NCBI RefSeq assembly: GCF_003612015.1
Contig: NZ_RARB01000010.1
Location: forward strand, 103,222 to 167,221
Source: Pantoea piersonii
Lineage (GTDB): Bacteria; Pseudomonadota; Gammaproteobacteria; Enterobacterales; Enterobacteriaceae
DNA: 64,000 nucleotides
Direction of reading: 5' to 3'
In this document: positions 49,029-58,167 of the stretch, one piece after another
How positions within the stretch are numbered: the stretch's first letter is position 1
Layout: each line of letters starts with the position of its first letter
Program-made: the position numbers and the translations under genes
Notes under the pieces: model-generated
Told to the model about the DNA's origin: nothing
Seen by the model: only the letters and a program-made list of their open reading frames with translations
The model's database searches: none

Positions 49029-50191
49029 AAAAGCTCCACATTATCAATCTGGGTAAAATGGGCGGCGTTGAGCGCCTTTTTCTGCAGTACATCAATGACT
49101 TTTCTGAGGGAAAGGATGAGGTTATCTGCATCAGCAATGAGATCGATGAAGACATTCGTCGGCAGATGCCGCAGCAAAAGATTACCTTCGCGAGTCGTTT
49201 GTTTAACGGCTTTAAATTAAAAGCTCCTCAGTCACTCAGAAAATATCTCTTGCAGAAACGGGTTGAGGCCAGCGATGCGCAGGTCATTGTGGTCTGGGAT
49301 TTAGTGCCCCGGCTGACAGCAAAACCGAAACGAGCAAAGCTGGTCTATTACGATCATGGCTGCTCCTGGCGCTACCCAAAGAACCATAAGACTCTGAGTT
49401 TTATGCGCATGTTGGATGGCGTTATCTCTGCATCTTCAGCCTCTTCTCAGGTAATGAAGCATCGGTTTAATCTGCCCTGCCCCCATCATGTGGTGATTAA
49501 CCGCATCATGACACCGCCCGGTATCCGGACAGAACCTCGCGTCCTGACGTCGCCAGTTAAAATCGGCACGGCTTCTCGTCAGGTCAGCCTGAAAGGGATT
49601 AGCGTCACTCTGTTGACGCTGAAAGAATTATTGCAGCGAGGCCATAACGTTACGCTTGAAATCGCGGGAAAAGGACCTGACCGTGATGCGTTTGCCGCTC
49701 TGGCCAGAAAGCTGGGGATTGAGGAAAACGTCACTTTCAGCGGCTTCCAGCAGGACATAGCGCCGTTTTTTAATCGTATCGATATCTATATGAGCACGCC
49801 GGTTACTGAACCTTTCGGCCTGTCATGCATGGAGTCTCTCTATTTCGGCGTACCTGTTATTTATCCTCTGGTCGATGGGCAGCCCGAAGTTATAAAAAAT
49901 GGGGTGTGTGGTATTGGGCTGACGCCTTCCGTTACTATTGAGGAGCATGAAAAGCTGACGGGCATACGGGTAGATTTTCCTTACGACGTCTACGATCCCG
50001 TAAAAAATATCATGACTCGCCCGCTACTGCTTTCCCATACCGCCTGCGCGGACGCTATAGAAACGTTATTAAATCCGCCAACCTATCAGCGCCTTAGCGC
50101 AGAGGCGAAACGCTGGACAAAAGAACATTTTGATTACGCCGTTTTCAGGATCGAATTCAACGGTGCGTTGAGCGCTATAGCTGGTAGCTGA
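49025..50191 (+). CDS. GT4-type LPS core glycosyltransferase
   Basis: A 388-residue GT-B protein starting MKKLHIINLGKMGGVERLFLQ. Donor-domain motifs are GTASRQVSLKGISVTLLTL, GKGPDRDAFAAL and EPFGLSCMESLYFGVPVI (E-x7-E type). It is translationally coupled to waaC and is followed by waaL 1 nt later, so it should act on the outer core. Sugar and linkage are unknown. Codon use and lower GC than waaC suggest a more variable segment starts here. Confidence 0.78.
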   Translation: MKKLHIINLGKMGGVERLFLQYINDFSEGKDEVICISNEIDEDIRRQMPQQKITFASRLFNGFKLKAPQSLRKYLLQKRVEASDAQVIVVWDLVPRLTAKPKRAKLVYYDHGCSWRYPKNHKTLSFMRMLDGVISASSASSQVMKHRFNLPCPHHVVINRIMTPPGIRTEPRVLTSPVKIGTASRQVSLKGISVTLLTLKELLQRGHNVTLEIAGKGPDRDAFAALARKLGIEENVTFSGFQQDIAPFFNRIDIYMSTPVTEPFGLSCMESLYFGVPVIYPLVDGQPEVIKNGVCGIGLTPSVTIEEHEKLTGIRVDFPYDVYDPVKNIMTRPLLLSHTACADAIETLLNPPTYQRLSAEAKRWTKEHFDYAVFRIEFNGALSAIAGS

Positions 50192-50192
50192 T

Positions 50193-51449
50193 ATGAAAAT
50201 TAAGCCGACTCTTTTTCGACAGGATACGCCGCATTTATTTTTTAGCCTGCTCATTTTCTCCGGATGCGCCCTCGCTTTTCTGACGGCCCCGTTCGGTGGA
50301 TCATTCGGCAGAAACGTTTTTTATATCACCAGCTATCTGGCGCTGGCAGGATTTATTGTTCATTCCAGATATTATCTGCAAGAGAAAAAAAACCTGATTT
50401 TGCCCGGCGCTCTTTTGCTTGTCGGGTTAGTAAGTATTATCTGGACCACGATCTATAAACAACCCGGGGATTACATTACCCTTTACCGACAATATCAGTC
50501 GACCGGAAGGCTACAAATTGCAGCCTCATTTTTGCTGCTGGTGACACTAAACGAAAGGCGTATACGCCAGCGCGCTGCAATCAGTGCCGCCGTTATTACA
50601 GGCCTGGCCGTAAACAGCTATGCGCTTTATCAGGGTATTCATCTCCATATTGACCGGGTAGAGCTCAATTATGACCGGGCAACCGTTGCTGCTTATATCA
50701 TTACGGCCGTAAACCTCGTTTTTATTAAATCAGCCCTGCTATTCAGGACGCGTCACAAAATATGGCTGTTCGCCCTGTTATTTATAGTGACTTACGCCAC
50801 TGTCATCCTGACCGGAACGCGGGCAGCCATGCTGGCTTACCCCATACTGGTGCTGATCCAGGTCTTGTTCACTAAGGATGTCATACAGCGTAAGCATAAA
50901 ATCATTCTCTTTACCGCCCTTCCGGTATTGCTGGTGATTAGTGCGCTGGTTTTCCAGAGTAAAATTCAGTCGCGCATTCATGACTTAAAAGAAAACATTG
51001 CCATGATGCATGAAACGCAGGGAGAAAACTCGTTAATCTCTCGTATCAGTATGCAGACTGTTGCCTTCCACACCGGCTCCAGCGCCCTGGCCGGGCAATC
51101 CGCGGAGGAGCGCGGGCAGAGAGCTGAAGCGTTAATTAAACAAGACCCCAGCCTCTATGGCGCACAGATTTATCTGACCGTGCATATGCATAATGAACTA
51201 CTGGAAAACTTCTCTATAAAAGGTCTTTTCGGCGTTCTTTCTTTAATCGGCCTGTATCTGAGCTTGATCTACTGCTCGTTCAGGCCCATGCGCAACTCAG
51301 CCCTGCTTTCCATATCCATATCGCTCATTGTTTATGGCTTGAGCGATGTGATTTTCTTTAGTACGGAAGCAACCTTACTGTATTGCCTGGCAATTATCTT
51401 TAGCGTGATGATAATGAAACAGAATAATCCCTCTGAGGACAGGCGCTAA
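50193..51449 (+). CDS. waaL: O-antigen ligase
   Basis: Polytopic inner-membrane ligase of 418 residues with about ten or more membrane segments and a large periplasmic loop (roughly residues 260-345). The loop contains SRISMQTVAFH and the near-invariant His region HMHNELLENFSIKG. It transfers undecaprenyl-PP-linked O-polysaccharide to the lipid A-core. Sequence of WaaL proteins is highly variable, so the call rests on topology, the H-x-x-N motif and location. Start overlaps nothing but lies 1 nt after the preceding stop. Confidence 0.85.
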   Translation: MKIKPTLFRQDTPHLFFSLLIFSGCALAFLTAPFGGSFGRNVFYITSYLALAGFIVHSRYYLQEKKNLILPGALLLVGLVSIIWTTIYKQPGDYITLYRQYQSTGRLQIAASFLLLVTLNERRIRQRAAISAAVITGLAVNSYALYQGIHLHIDRVELNYDRATVAAYIITAVNLVFIKSALLFRTRHKIWLFALLFIVTYATVILTGTRAAMLAYPILVLIQVLFTKDVIQRKHKIILFTALPVLLVISALVFQSKIQSRIHDLKENIAMMHETQGENSLISRISMQTVAFHTGSSALAGQSAEERGQRAEALIKQDPSLYGAQIYLTVHMHNELLENFSIKGLFGVLSLIGLYLSLIYCSFRPMRNSALLSISISLIVYGLSDVIFFSTEATLLYCLAIIFSVMIMKQNNPSEDRR

Positions 51450-52456
51450 TGACAGAACAGGCGTATCTGCTGAGCGTCATCGTTCCCTTTCACAATGATG
51501 AGGCTTTTATTGTTTCCTGCCTGACCTCACTGTTGACTCAGGCTGATGACGATATGCAGGTTATTATCATCGATGATGGTTCGACCGATAATTCGGCGCA
51601 ACAGGTTGCCACGCTATTAGCGCGCTATCCTCACCAGCATATTACTTTTATCCAGCAGGAAAATCAGGGTATTGCGACAACACGTAATGTCGGGTTACGT
51701 CACGCAAGCGGCGAGTTTATTACTTTCCTGGACGGCGATGATCTCATAAGCAGTAACTATTATTCTGTCATTAAGCCAGTACTGCTTGAAGGTAGCGACG
51801 ATCTTATTGATTTCGATTATGCTCGCTTTGACGAGACGCCGCCTGTAGCGCCGCAAAGCGAAACGGCGCAGCGGAAGGTTTATGATATTCCGGAGCAGGG
51901 TCTCGCCTGTTTACACCCGCTGTTTAAACGTGCAATGTGGCATTTGTGGAACCGTATCTACCGGCGTACTCTGCTGGAAAGCGATCGCTTCGAAGACGGC
52001 CGTCGCTATGAGGATGTGATTTTTACGCCCTTTCAATACTTCAAAACCCGCCATATTTGTCATCTGGATAATACGCTTTACTACTATCGTGACAACCGCG
52101 GCGGCATAACACGCAATATTCGCCCGAGCGATATCAGTGACATGCTTTTTGCACTGGAAAAAATGCGAACCCTGGCTGAAGCGCGGCGCAATGAACCCGA
52201 TTTCCGCAGGCTGGCGGCGGACATGATGTTGAACTGCTTTAGCGAAGTAAAAAGCATGTCAAAGGCGCTCTATGGCTATTACTACTACTCCCCTGAGACC
52301 ATGAAAGCGCTAAAAGCCGCCGCCTTAATTTGCCGAGGCTACTGCAAGCCGAAAAAATACTGGCAGATGCGCTATCCGGGCCTGGACACCTTCTTTTCAG
52401 CCATGCGCCGCATCGGCAAAAAAAAGCCAGCGTCGGCTTTACACCGACGCCAGTAA
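51449..52456 (+). CDS. Family 2 glycosyltransferase
   Basis: A 335-residue GT-A protein. LSVIVPFHNDEAFIVSCL near residue 8, IIIDDGSTDNSAQQV near 39 and the metal site ITFLDGDDLISSNYY near 90 are the GT2 hallmarks, with GRRYEDVIFTPF in the acceptor half. The start overlaps the waaL stop (TAATG). Its 3' end overlaps the convergent deacetylase gene by 18 bp. Donor and acceptor are unknown; a core or O-unit sugar is likely. Confidence 0.85.
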   Translation: MTEQAYLLSVIVPFHNDEAFIVSCLTSLLTQADDDMQVIIIDDGSTDNSAQQVATLLARYPHQHITFIQQENQGIATTRNVGLRHASGEFITFLDGDDLISSNYYSVIKPVLLEGSDDLIDFDYARFDETPPVAPQSETAQRKVYDIPEQGLACLHPLFKRAMWHLWNRIYRRTLLESDRFEDGRRYEDVIFTPFQYFKTRHICHLDNTLYYYRDNRGGITRNIRPSDISDMLFALEKMRTLAEARRNEPDFRRLAADMMLNCFSEVKSMSKALYGYYYYSPETMKALKAAALICRGYCKPKKYWQMRYPGLDTFFSAMRRIGKKKPASALHRRQ

Positions 52457-53416
52457 CTGCTCTTTTTTCTGAATGGCGAATTCTGTCAGCGTCATGCCCT
52501 GGGTACGACTTTGCAACCAGCTGAAGAGCTGTTCAAGATCGTCATACAATCGTTCAATATCCGCCTCGTTTTTAAAAGTCGGGCTGCCGTCGGGCATGAA
52601 TTCAGACGAATGGAGCATAAACTCCACATAATCGCAGCCCTGAGCCAGTGACTGTTCTGCTACCTGCTTCATCTGTGCAAGGTTGCCGCCTACGGGCCTG
52701 AGCCAGTTTACGGAAGGACCGCGCTGCTTGCCTCGCAGGCTGTCCCAGGCTGATTTCAGTCGGGTAGCAAGGGGGCCGTGCCGATACTGGATGCTCATGG
52801 GCACTTCTAATAAGCCCGACAGTCCAGGCTGCGATATATCGTTCTGGTTAAGGAAGTAGGCGCGATCGGGGAAGCGGCTATAATCTGTACCGCCCTTACC
52901 CTGCGGCGCGCCAGTGGATCCGCGCCAGTCGACGCGTGGCGTAACAGAACAATCGACGAGATAGCCATTATCCACCAGCGCCTGCGCATATATTTCGTTG
53001 AATGCCCAGCGCCCAGCGCGATGGCTGCACATCTTCGTCTGAAAAGTATTTTCCAGCAGATCGGTCATAAAGGCGACTTTGTCGCGCAAAACTTGCTCTG
53101 GATATTCAATCAGGTAGGGCTGGTAGCGCCAGTCATCATCGGTAAGAGCATGTGCTGGCGGGCTATGCCAGGCGTGCAGGTGCATTCCTACTTCACCCTG
53201 ACCACGCGCCAGCACATCGCGGGCGAAATCGACATAGGCGGAATCGCTCGCCATTTCGTAATTGGTCAGCCAGGTGGGTTTAAAACCATACTTTTCGCAT
53301 AACGCCTGAAATCGCGGCAAAAAACGAACATTATGCGTTGTAACCTGGCCGCTACGGTTGCGCCAGAGGTTATCACCTTCAGTATCGAGCGTAATTAAAA
53401 AAGCTGGTTTTTCCAT
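52439..53416 (-). CDS. Polysaccharide deacetylase-like protein in LPS cluster (WabN-like?)
   Basis: A 325-residue protein without signal peptide, on the opposite strand to its neighbours. Carbohydrate-esterase-4-like motifs are LITLDTEGD (D11-E13), MHLHAWHSPP (H79-H84), MCSHRAGRWAFNE (R133) and VEFMLHSSEF. Klebsiella core clusters carry a deacetylase, WabN, that converts core GlcNAc to GlcN after WabH acts. A WabH-like gene lies directly beyond this one, so the same role is proposed here (inference from memory and context). Cytoplasmic location fits action on the nascent core. Confidence 0.6.
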   Translation of the reverse strand: MEKPAFLITLDTEGDNLWRNRSGQVTTHNVRFLPRFQALCEKYGFKPTWLTNYEMASDSAYVDFARDVLARGQGEVGMHLHAWHSPPAHALTDDDWRYQPYLIEYPEQVLRDKVAFMTDLLENTFQTKMCSHRAGRWAFNEIYAQALVDNGYLVDCSVTPRVDWRGSTGAPQGKGGTDYSRFPDRAYFLNQNDISQPGLSGLLEVPMSIQYRHGPLATRLKSAWDSLRGKQRGPSVNWLRPVGGNLAQMKQVAEQSLAQGCDYVEFMLHSSEFMPDGSPTFKNEADIERLYDDLEQLFSWLQSRTQGMTLTEFAIQKKEQLLASV

Positions 53417-53728
53417 TGCTTATCCGTAAAAGGAGGTGCCGCAGTAAGCTGTTATGTTACGCAGGCAGGGCGCAAGTGGCAAAAAATTTAATGGCAGAGT
53501 TCTTACTCTGATTTGCAGCAGAGCATGTTTGGTTAAACTAAAATAATTTAAGCTGTAAGTTCTTTCATCTTGTTACGTTAACGTTTTATAAAACAAGGGT
53601 AGGATATCCCAGCATGGCTCCTTTAAGATTGGGTCCATAACAAGATTAGTGTTTATACACTTTTTTCTGCCAGGTCGAAGCAGCCTTGTATTTAACTCTG
53701 TAAAGGCTGGCAATTTGAGGTAGGTATT
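53417..53728. other. Divergent promoter region, deacetylase / wabH-like
   Basis: About 310 bp without a gene, AT-rich, between oppositely oriented LPS genes. It has a GGGTAGGATATCCC near-palindrome (about 53604-53617). I looked for the RfaH ops element (GGCGGTAGC) and found no convincing copy. It should contain promoters for both directions. Confidence 0.4.
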
Positions 53729-54871
53729 TTGTCGAAACGCATACTGATGATCATTGATGGCTTACCCGGCGGAGGCGCTGAGAAAGTCGTACTGACACTG
53801 GCGGAAGGTCTGGTTAATCAGGGACATCGCGTCTCCCTTTTCTCTTTGCGCAGCGTATGCGACTACCCTATCCCGGATGGCGTTGATTATCAGGTCGTTA
53901 AGGATCGCTGTAAACTTCCCTGGCGCAAGCTTACTGAAACGCATCGCCGTGCGCAGCTCCTTGATCAGGCAGTTGTACAGTCACAGAGTACAAAAGGCGA
54001 TTTCGATCTGGTGTTTTCACACCTCCACAAGACCGATCGCATCGTTAAACATTCACGCGTGCTTGATCAGACAAAAATATGGCACTGCCTGCATGGCGTC
54101 TTTTCCGCATCCTATCTGGCCAGGAAATCAGGTTTTTCACTCTGGCTGAAGCGATTAAAAATACGTCATGTTTATCAAAATCGTCAGCTTATTGCCGTCT
54201 CGCCTTATGTGCTTGAAGATTTAATTGAGAATATTGGCGTCAGGCCCAGCCGCACGCGCGTTATCGCCAACCCGTTTGATTTTGAGCTAATAAAACAGCT
54301 TGCGGCAAAACCCTGCCCGCTTGCAGGCACCGATTTTATCCTGCATGTGGGCCGCTTCCACGAAACCAAACGTCATGACCGGCTTCTTGAGGCTTATGCG
54401 CAAAGCGGCATTGCAGCTCCGCTTGTGCTGTTGGGCCAGGGTCGTCCTGAGCGCGAGGCGCAGTTGCGCCAGCAGGCGAAAAAGCTGGGTATTGCAGAGC
54501 GCGTTATTTTTCAGGGATTTCAGGCAAACCCTTATCCCTGGATACGCCATGCCCGGCTGCTGGTTGTCAGCTCTGACAGCGAAGGGTTCGGCAATGTTTT
54601 GGTGGAAGCGCTGATCTGTCAGACGCCGGTCGTCAGCACCCGCTGCCCGGGCGGACCAGCAACGATTCTGACTAATGACTTGTCACGGGGTCTCGCTGAT
54701 TTGAACGCCGCCTCTCTGGCGAAAAAAATGCATGAAATTTATCATTACCCGCCTGAGTTGCATCATCTCGACCTAAGCATTTATAGTCTCTCCGTTATTT
54801 GTGAACAGTACCTGCAGCTTGCGCAGCCGCCACATAAGGAATTATCCGCCGCTCCGCAACTAATGAGCTAA
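53729..54871 (+). CDS. GT4 glycosyltransferase, WabH-like
   Basis: A 380-residue GT-B enzyme starting MSKRILMIIDGLPGGGAEKVVLTLAEGL. Donor domain: FILHVGRFHETKRHDRLLEAY, LLGQGRPEREAQLRQQ, VSSDSEGFGNVLVEAL. The N-terminus resembles Klebsiella WabH (GlcNAc transferase onto core GalA) as I remember it. The presence of wabG (GalA transferase) and a deacetylase nearby supports a GalA-GlcN core. It starts at a non-ATG codon (TTG). Confidence 0.65.
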   Translation: MSKRILMIIDGLPGGGAEKVVLTLAEGLVNQGHRVSLFSLRSVCDYPIPDGVDYQVVKDRCKLPWRKLTETHRRAQLLDQAVVQSQSTKGDFDLVFSHLHKTDRIVKHSRVLDQTKIWHCLHGVFSASYLARKSGFSLWLKRLKIRHVYQNRQLIAVSPYVLEDLIENIGVRPSRTRVIANPFDFELIKQLAAKPCPLAGTDFILHVGRFHETKRHDRLLEAYAQSGIAAPLVLLGQGRPEREAQLRQQAKKLGIAERVIFQGFQANPYPWIRHARLLVVSSDSEGFGNVLVEALICQTPVVSTRCPGGPATILTNDLSRGLADLNAASLAKKMHEIYHYPPELHHLDLSIYSLSVICEQYLQLAQPPHKELSAAPQLMS

Positions 54872-54913
54872 GAAGGTCTCCCTTTCGGCGTGACCGGATA
54901 AAGGGAAAACATT

Positions 54914-56023
54914 TTGAATTACGTAATACTTTTTCTGCTTTTTTTGCCAGTAAAGTGGGTGATGAAGCTGCTGCATCCGCGAAAGGGTAAAAACCTGGTG
55001 ATTCAGACAGCGAAAATTGGCGACTTCGTTAACATCACGCCGCTGCTGGCACATCTGCAAAAAAGCGATGCGCTGTTAAGCCGCAGCGTTGCGCCACTGG
55101 CGGAGCGTGACGATACGCTGGAAAGCCTCTGGTATATTGAGGATTACAAAAGGAGCCTGATCAAGAAATTCAGGCTGGTATGGCTGCTTCTCAACCGTTA
55201 CGACAACATCTACCTTCTGCATCCCAACAATCTGAATTTATTTATTGCCTCCTGCTGCAACGCCAGCAATAAGCAGTTTTTAACCACTTATAAACGCAAA
55301 GCTTATCAAAACCTGTTCTACCTGACCGCCAGCGGTGTCGTCAGTCATGAAAAAAACACGCTGACGGTAGAAAATTATTTAAAACTGGCTGATCGCTCTT
55401 TTACCAAAGAGAGCTATCCCAGACACGCCACCCGCCCTCTCTGGCAACCTGACGTCCTGCCGGAAGAGATTTTTTCTGGTCAGGGGGCAAAGATTGGCTT
55501 TAGCATTACCGCCGGCAATCAGGCCAAAACGATCCCTCCAGCTATCTGGAAAACCCTTTTCGACAGTCTGGATGATCTGCCTTGTACTTTTTATGCGTTT
55601 GGCGCGCCCAATGAGCAGACTCGTATGCAGGAGCTTTTTAAGGTGACCGGCGAGCGAGAAAATATTGTCAATCTGGTGGGAAAAGTGCCGCTGGAAAGCC
55701 TGCCGGCCGCCATCCGCGAAATGGATTTTTATGTCGCTTCAGACTCCGGAAATGTCTATATCGCCGACGCGCAGCAGGTGCCTGTTATTTTGATATACGG
55801 CCCCTGTAGCGTAGAGGAGCAACGCCCGCTTGGCGATGTCTTATTGATTGGCCCTGACCACATTGCCCCCTCTTCCTTTGTGTTTGATGCGCTTTATCAG
55901 TTCCATCAACCAGCTGAACAGTTGTATAAACTGGACCAGCGCAAGCTTAACGATATTCACGATTTTATTTCCGCCAGGCTGGACAAGCAGCTGGCGCGAC
56001 GGAAAAACAAACAGACAATATGA
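54914..56023 (+). CDS. GT9-type heptosyltransferase-like protein
   Basis: A 369-residue protein with an N-terminal hydrophobic segment (MNYVILFLLFLPVKWVM) before a GT9-like domain (NLVIQTAKIGDFVNITPLLAHL; donor half FYVASDSGNVYIADAQQVPVILIYGP). TTG 54914 is the likely start, 7 nt after AAGGGA. Membrane anchoring is unusual for LPS heptosyltransferases. A role in adding a heptose or related sugar to the outer core is proposed from context. Overlaps the next gene by 4 bp. Confidence 0.65.
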   Translation: MNYVILFLLFLPVKWVMKLLHPRKGKNLVIQTAKIGDFVNITPLLAHLQKSDALLSRSVAPLAERDDTLESLWYIEDYKRSLIKKFRLVWLLLNRYDNIYLLHPNNLNLFIASCCNASNKQFLTTYKRKAYQNLFYLTASGVVSHEKNTLTVENYLKLADRSFTKESYPRHATRPLWQPDVLPEEIFSGQGAKIGFSITAGNQAKTIPPAIWKTLFDSLDDLPCTFYAFGAPNEQTRMQELFKVTGERENIVNLVGKVPLESLPAAIREMDFYVASDSGNVYIADAQQVPVILIYGPCSVEEQRPLGDVLLIGPDHIAPSSFVFDALYQFHQPAEQLYKLDQRKLNDIHDFISARLDKQLARRKNKQTI

Positions 56024-57018
56024 CAGGAAAGCCTGATTATTCTCCTTTGCTCAGCATCATTTCCCCCATGTACAACGCGGGCGAAATGTTCGATGCCTTT
56101 ATGCAGTCGCTACTGGCGCAGACGCTGACCTCGCTGGAAATCATTATCGTCAATGACGGCTCCACCGACGATTCCGGCGCGCGCGCCGATGCGTATGCGG
56201 CTCAATACCCCCATATCACTGTTATTCACCAGGAAAACGGCGGCGTGTCGCGCGCGCGCAACGCCGGACTGCGCGTCGCGCGCGGCAAATATGTCACCTT
56301 CCCGGACTCGGACGACACCATGCAGCCAGAGATGTATAAAACCCTGGTGGCAATAGCGGAAGAGGACGATCTCGACGCAGCGCAGTGTAATGCCGAGTGG
56401 TTTTTCCAGCGCGACCAGCGTACCAGGCCGATAATTCCGCTGGATCGCCTGCGCAGCACGCCGGTGCTGAGCGGCGCGGAGTGGCTCAATACCGCGCTGA
56501 AAACGCGGCGCTACCTGCATGTGGTCTGGCTGGGCATCTATCGCCGATCATTGATCGAGCAGAAGCAGCTCTGGTTTGAGCCGGGTTTGCATCATCAGGA
56601 TATTCCCTGGACCACCGAGTTTATGTTCAACGCACGGCGCGTCCGCTATACCGATCAGGTATTTTATCGCTACTATCTGCACGACGCTTCAATCAGCAAC
56701 CGCAAACGTACCGGTCAGCGCAACGTGGAGTATCAGCGCCACTATCTGAAGATCGCCCGCATGCTGGAGGAGATCAACGCGCGCTATAAAGAGAGCGTGA
56801 CGATTTATCCGGCTTTTCATGCACAAATCACCCACGAAGCGCTCAGCGTCTGCCACTGCGTGCGCCGCGAGCCCGATCCGGCAGCGAAGCAGGCGATAAT
56901 CAACGATATATTCACCAGCAAAACGCATCTGCGTATGCTGCGTAATGCGCGCGGCATCAAGCAGTGGTATCAACTGCTGCTGTGGCTGAGTCGCCTCTGG
57001 CGCTGGCGAGACAAATAA
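56020..57018 (+). CDS. waaH: GT2 glycosyltransferase, WaaH (YibD)-like
   Basis: A 332-residue GT-A enzyme: LSIISPMYNAGEMFDAFMQSL, IIIVNDGSTDDSGARAD, and the metal motif FPDSDDTMQPEMYKTL. The acceptor half GLHHQDIPWTTEFMFNA, RHYLKIARMLEEIN and ALSVCHCVRREPD closely resemble E. coli YibD/WaaH, which adds glucuronic acid to HepIII. In E. coli the gene lies between yibQ and tdh; here it lies next to waaQ, the HepIII transferase gene. Its start overlaps the GT9 gene (ATGA). Confidence 0.75.
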   Translation: MTGKPDYSPLLSIISPMYNAGEMFDAFMQSLLAQTLTSLEIIIVNDGSTDDSGARADAYAAQYPHITVIHQENGGVSRARNAGLRVARGKYVTFPDSDDTMQPEMYKTLVAIAEEDDLDAAQCNAEWFFQRDQRTRPIIPLDRLRSTPVLSGAEWLNTALKTRRYLHVVWLGIYRRSLIEQKQLWFEPGLHHQDIPWTTEFMFNARRVRYTDQVFYRYYLHDASISNRKRTGQRNVEYQRHYLKIARMLEEINARYKESVTIYPAFHAQITHEALSVCHCVRREPDPAAKQAIINDIFTSKTHLRMLRNARGIKQWYQLLLWLSRLWRWRDK

Positions 57019-57090
57019 CCGCCGCCGCAGGTTTCACCTCTTAAGGGTTTGCCCTACAATCGCCTCACTGAAAATTAAGAGCATTTGTGT

Positions 57091-58167
57091 ATGGCAAACC
57101 CGACTCACGCAGACGTTACCCCACACAATATTTTGCTAATCAAGCTGCGCCACCACGGCGATATGCTGCTTACTACGCCGGTTATCAACGCGCTGCGCCA
57201 GCGTTATCCCCAGGCCAATATCGACGTGCTGCTCTACAAAGAGACACGTCCGATGCTGGAAGCGCATCCGGCGATTCGCCAGCTGCACGTTATCGACCGC
57301 AAGTGGAAGCAGGAAGGAAGCTGGCGCAAACTGCGCCACGAGCGCGATCTGCTTGCCGCCGTTCGCGCCAGCCATTATGACGTCGTCATCAATCTCGCCG
57401 ATCAATGGCGCAGCGCGCTGATTACCCTGTTCAGCGGCGCGCCGCTGCGTATCGGCTTTGCCTTCAATAAGCGCAACAACGCATTCTGGCGGCTCTGTCA
57501 CAACGCTCTGGTGCCGACCCGCAACCATAATCAGCTTCATACGGTTGAGCAGAATATGACGGCGCTGACGCCGCTCGGCATTTCACCGCAAGGCGCGCGC
57601 GTTTCTATGCATTACAGCGCCGTCGATGGACAAAAAGTCGAAGCGCTGCTGACTGAACAGGGTGTTGATGCCGCTTTTATCGTCGTACAGCCCACCTCGC
57701 GCTGGAATTTTAAGTGCTGGGAAGAGGAGAAGGTCGCCGCGACTATCGACCAGCTGGCGCAGGCGAACTGCAAAGTGGTGCTGACCGCCGCGCCCGACAA
57801 GCATGAAATGGAGATGATCGCGCGCATCCAGGCGCTCTGCACGACGCCGAATCTGGTATCCCTGGCGGGCCAGCTCACGCTGCCCCAGCTGGCGGCGCTG
57901 ATTGACCGCGCCCGGCTTTTTATCGGCGTGGACTCCGCGCCGATGCATATGGCCGCCGCGCTCGACACGCCCTGCATCGCGCTGTTCGGCCCGACCAAGC
58001 TTCAGTTCTGGCGGCCCTGGGGCGAGCATAACCACGTCATCTGGGCGGGCGATTACGGCCCGCTGCCCGATCCCGACGCCATCGATACTAATACCCGCCA
58101 GCGTTATCTCAGTGCCATTCCGGTCGACGATGTGGTCGAGGCGGCAAGGACGTACCTACATGACTAA
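57091..58167 (+). CDS. waaQ: LPS core heptosyltransferase III
   Basis: GT9 enzyme of 358 residues that adds HepIII to HepII. ILLIKLRHHGDMLLTTPVINAL, VQPTSRWNFKCWEEEKVAATI and FIGVDSAPMHMAAALDTPCIALFGPT are typical. ATG 57091 is preferred over an in-frame TTG 6 nt earlier. It overlaps wabG by 8 bp. Confidence 0.93.
   Translation: MANPTHADVTPHNILLIKLRHHGDMLLTTPVINALRQRYPQANIDVLLYKETRPMLEAHPAIRQLHVIDRKWKQEGSWRKLRHERDLLAAVRASHYDVVINLADQWRSALITLFSGAPLRIGFAFNKRNNAFWRLCHNALVPTRNHNQLHTVEQNMTALTPLGISPQGARVSMHYSAVDGQKVEALLTEQGVDAAFIVVQPTSRWNFKCWEEEKVAATIDQLAQANCKVVLTAAPDKHEMEMIARIQALCTTPNLVSLAGQLTLPQLAALIDRARLFIGVDSAPMHMAAALDTPCIALFGPTKLQFWRPWGEHNHVIWAGDYGPLPDPDAIDTNTRQRYLSAIPVDDVVEAARTYLHD

Noticed and set aside
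53600..53620. GGTAGGATAT as an RfaH ops element
   Set aside because: It matches the ops core poorly and lacks the upstream JUMPstart context.
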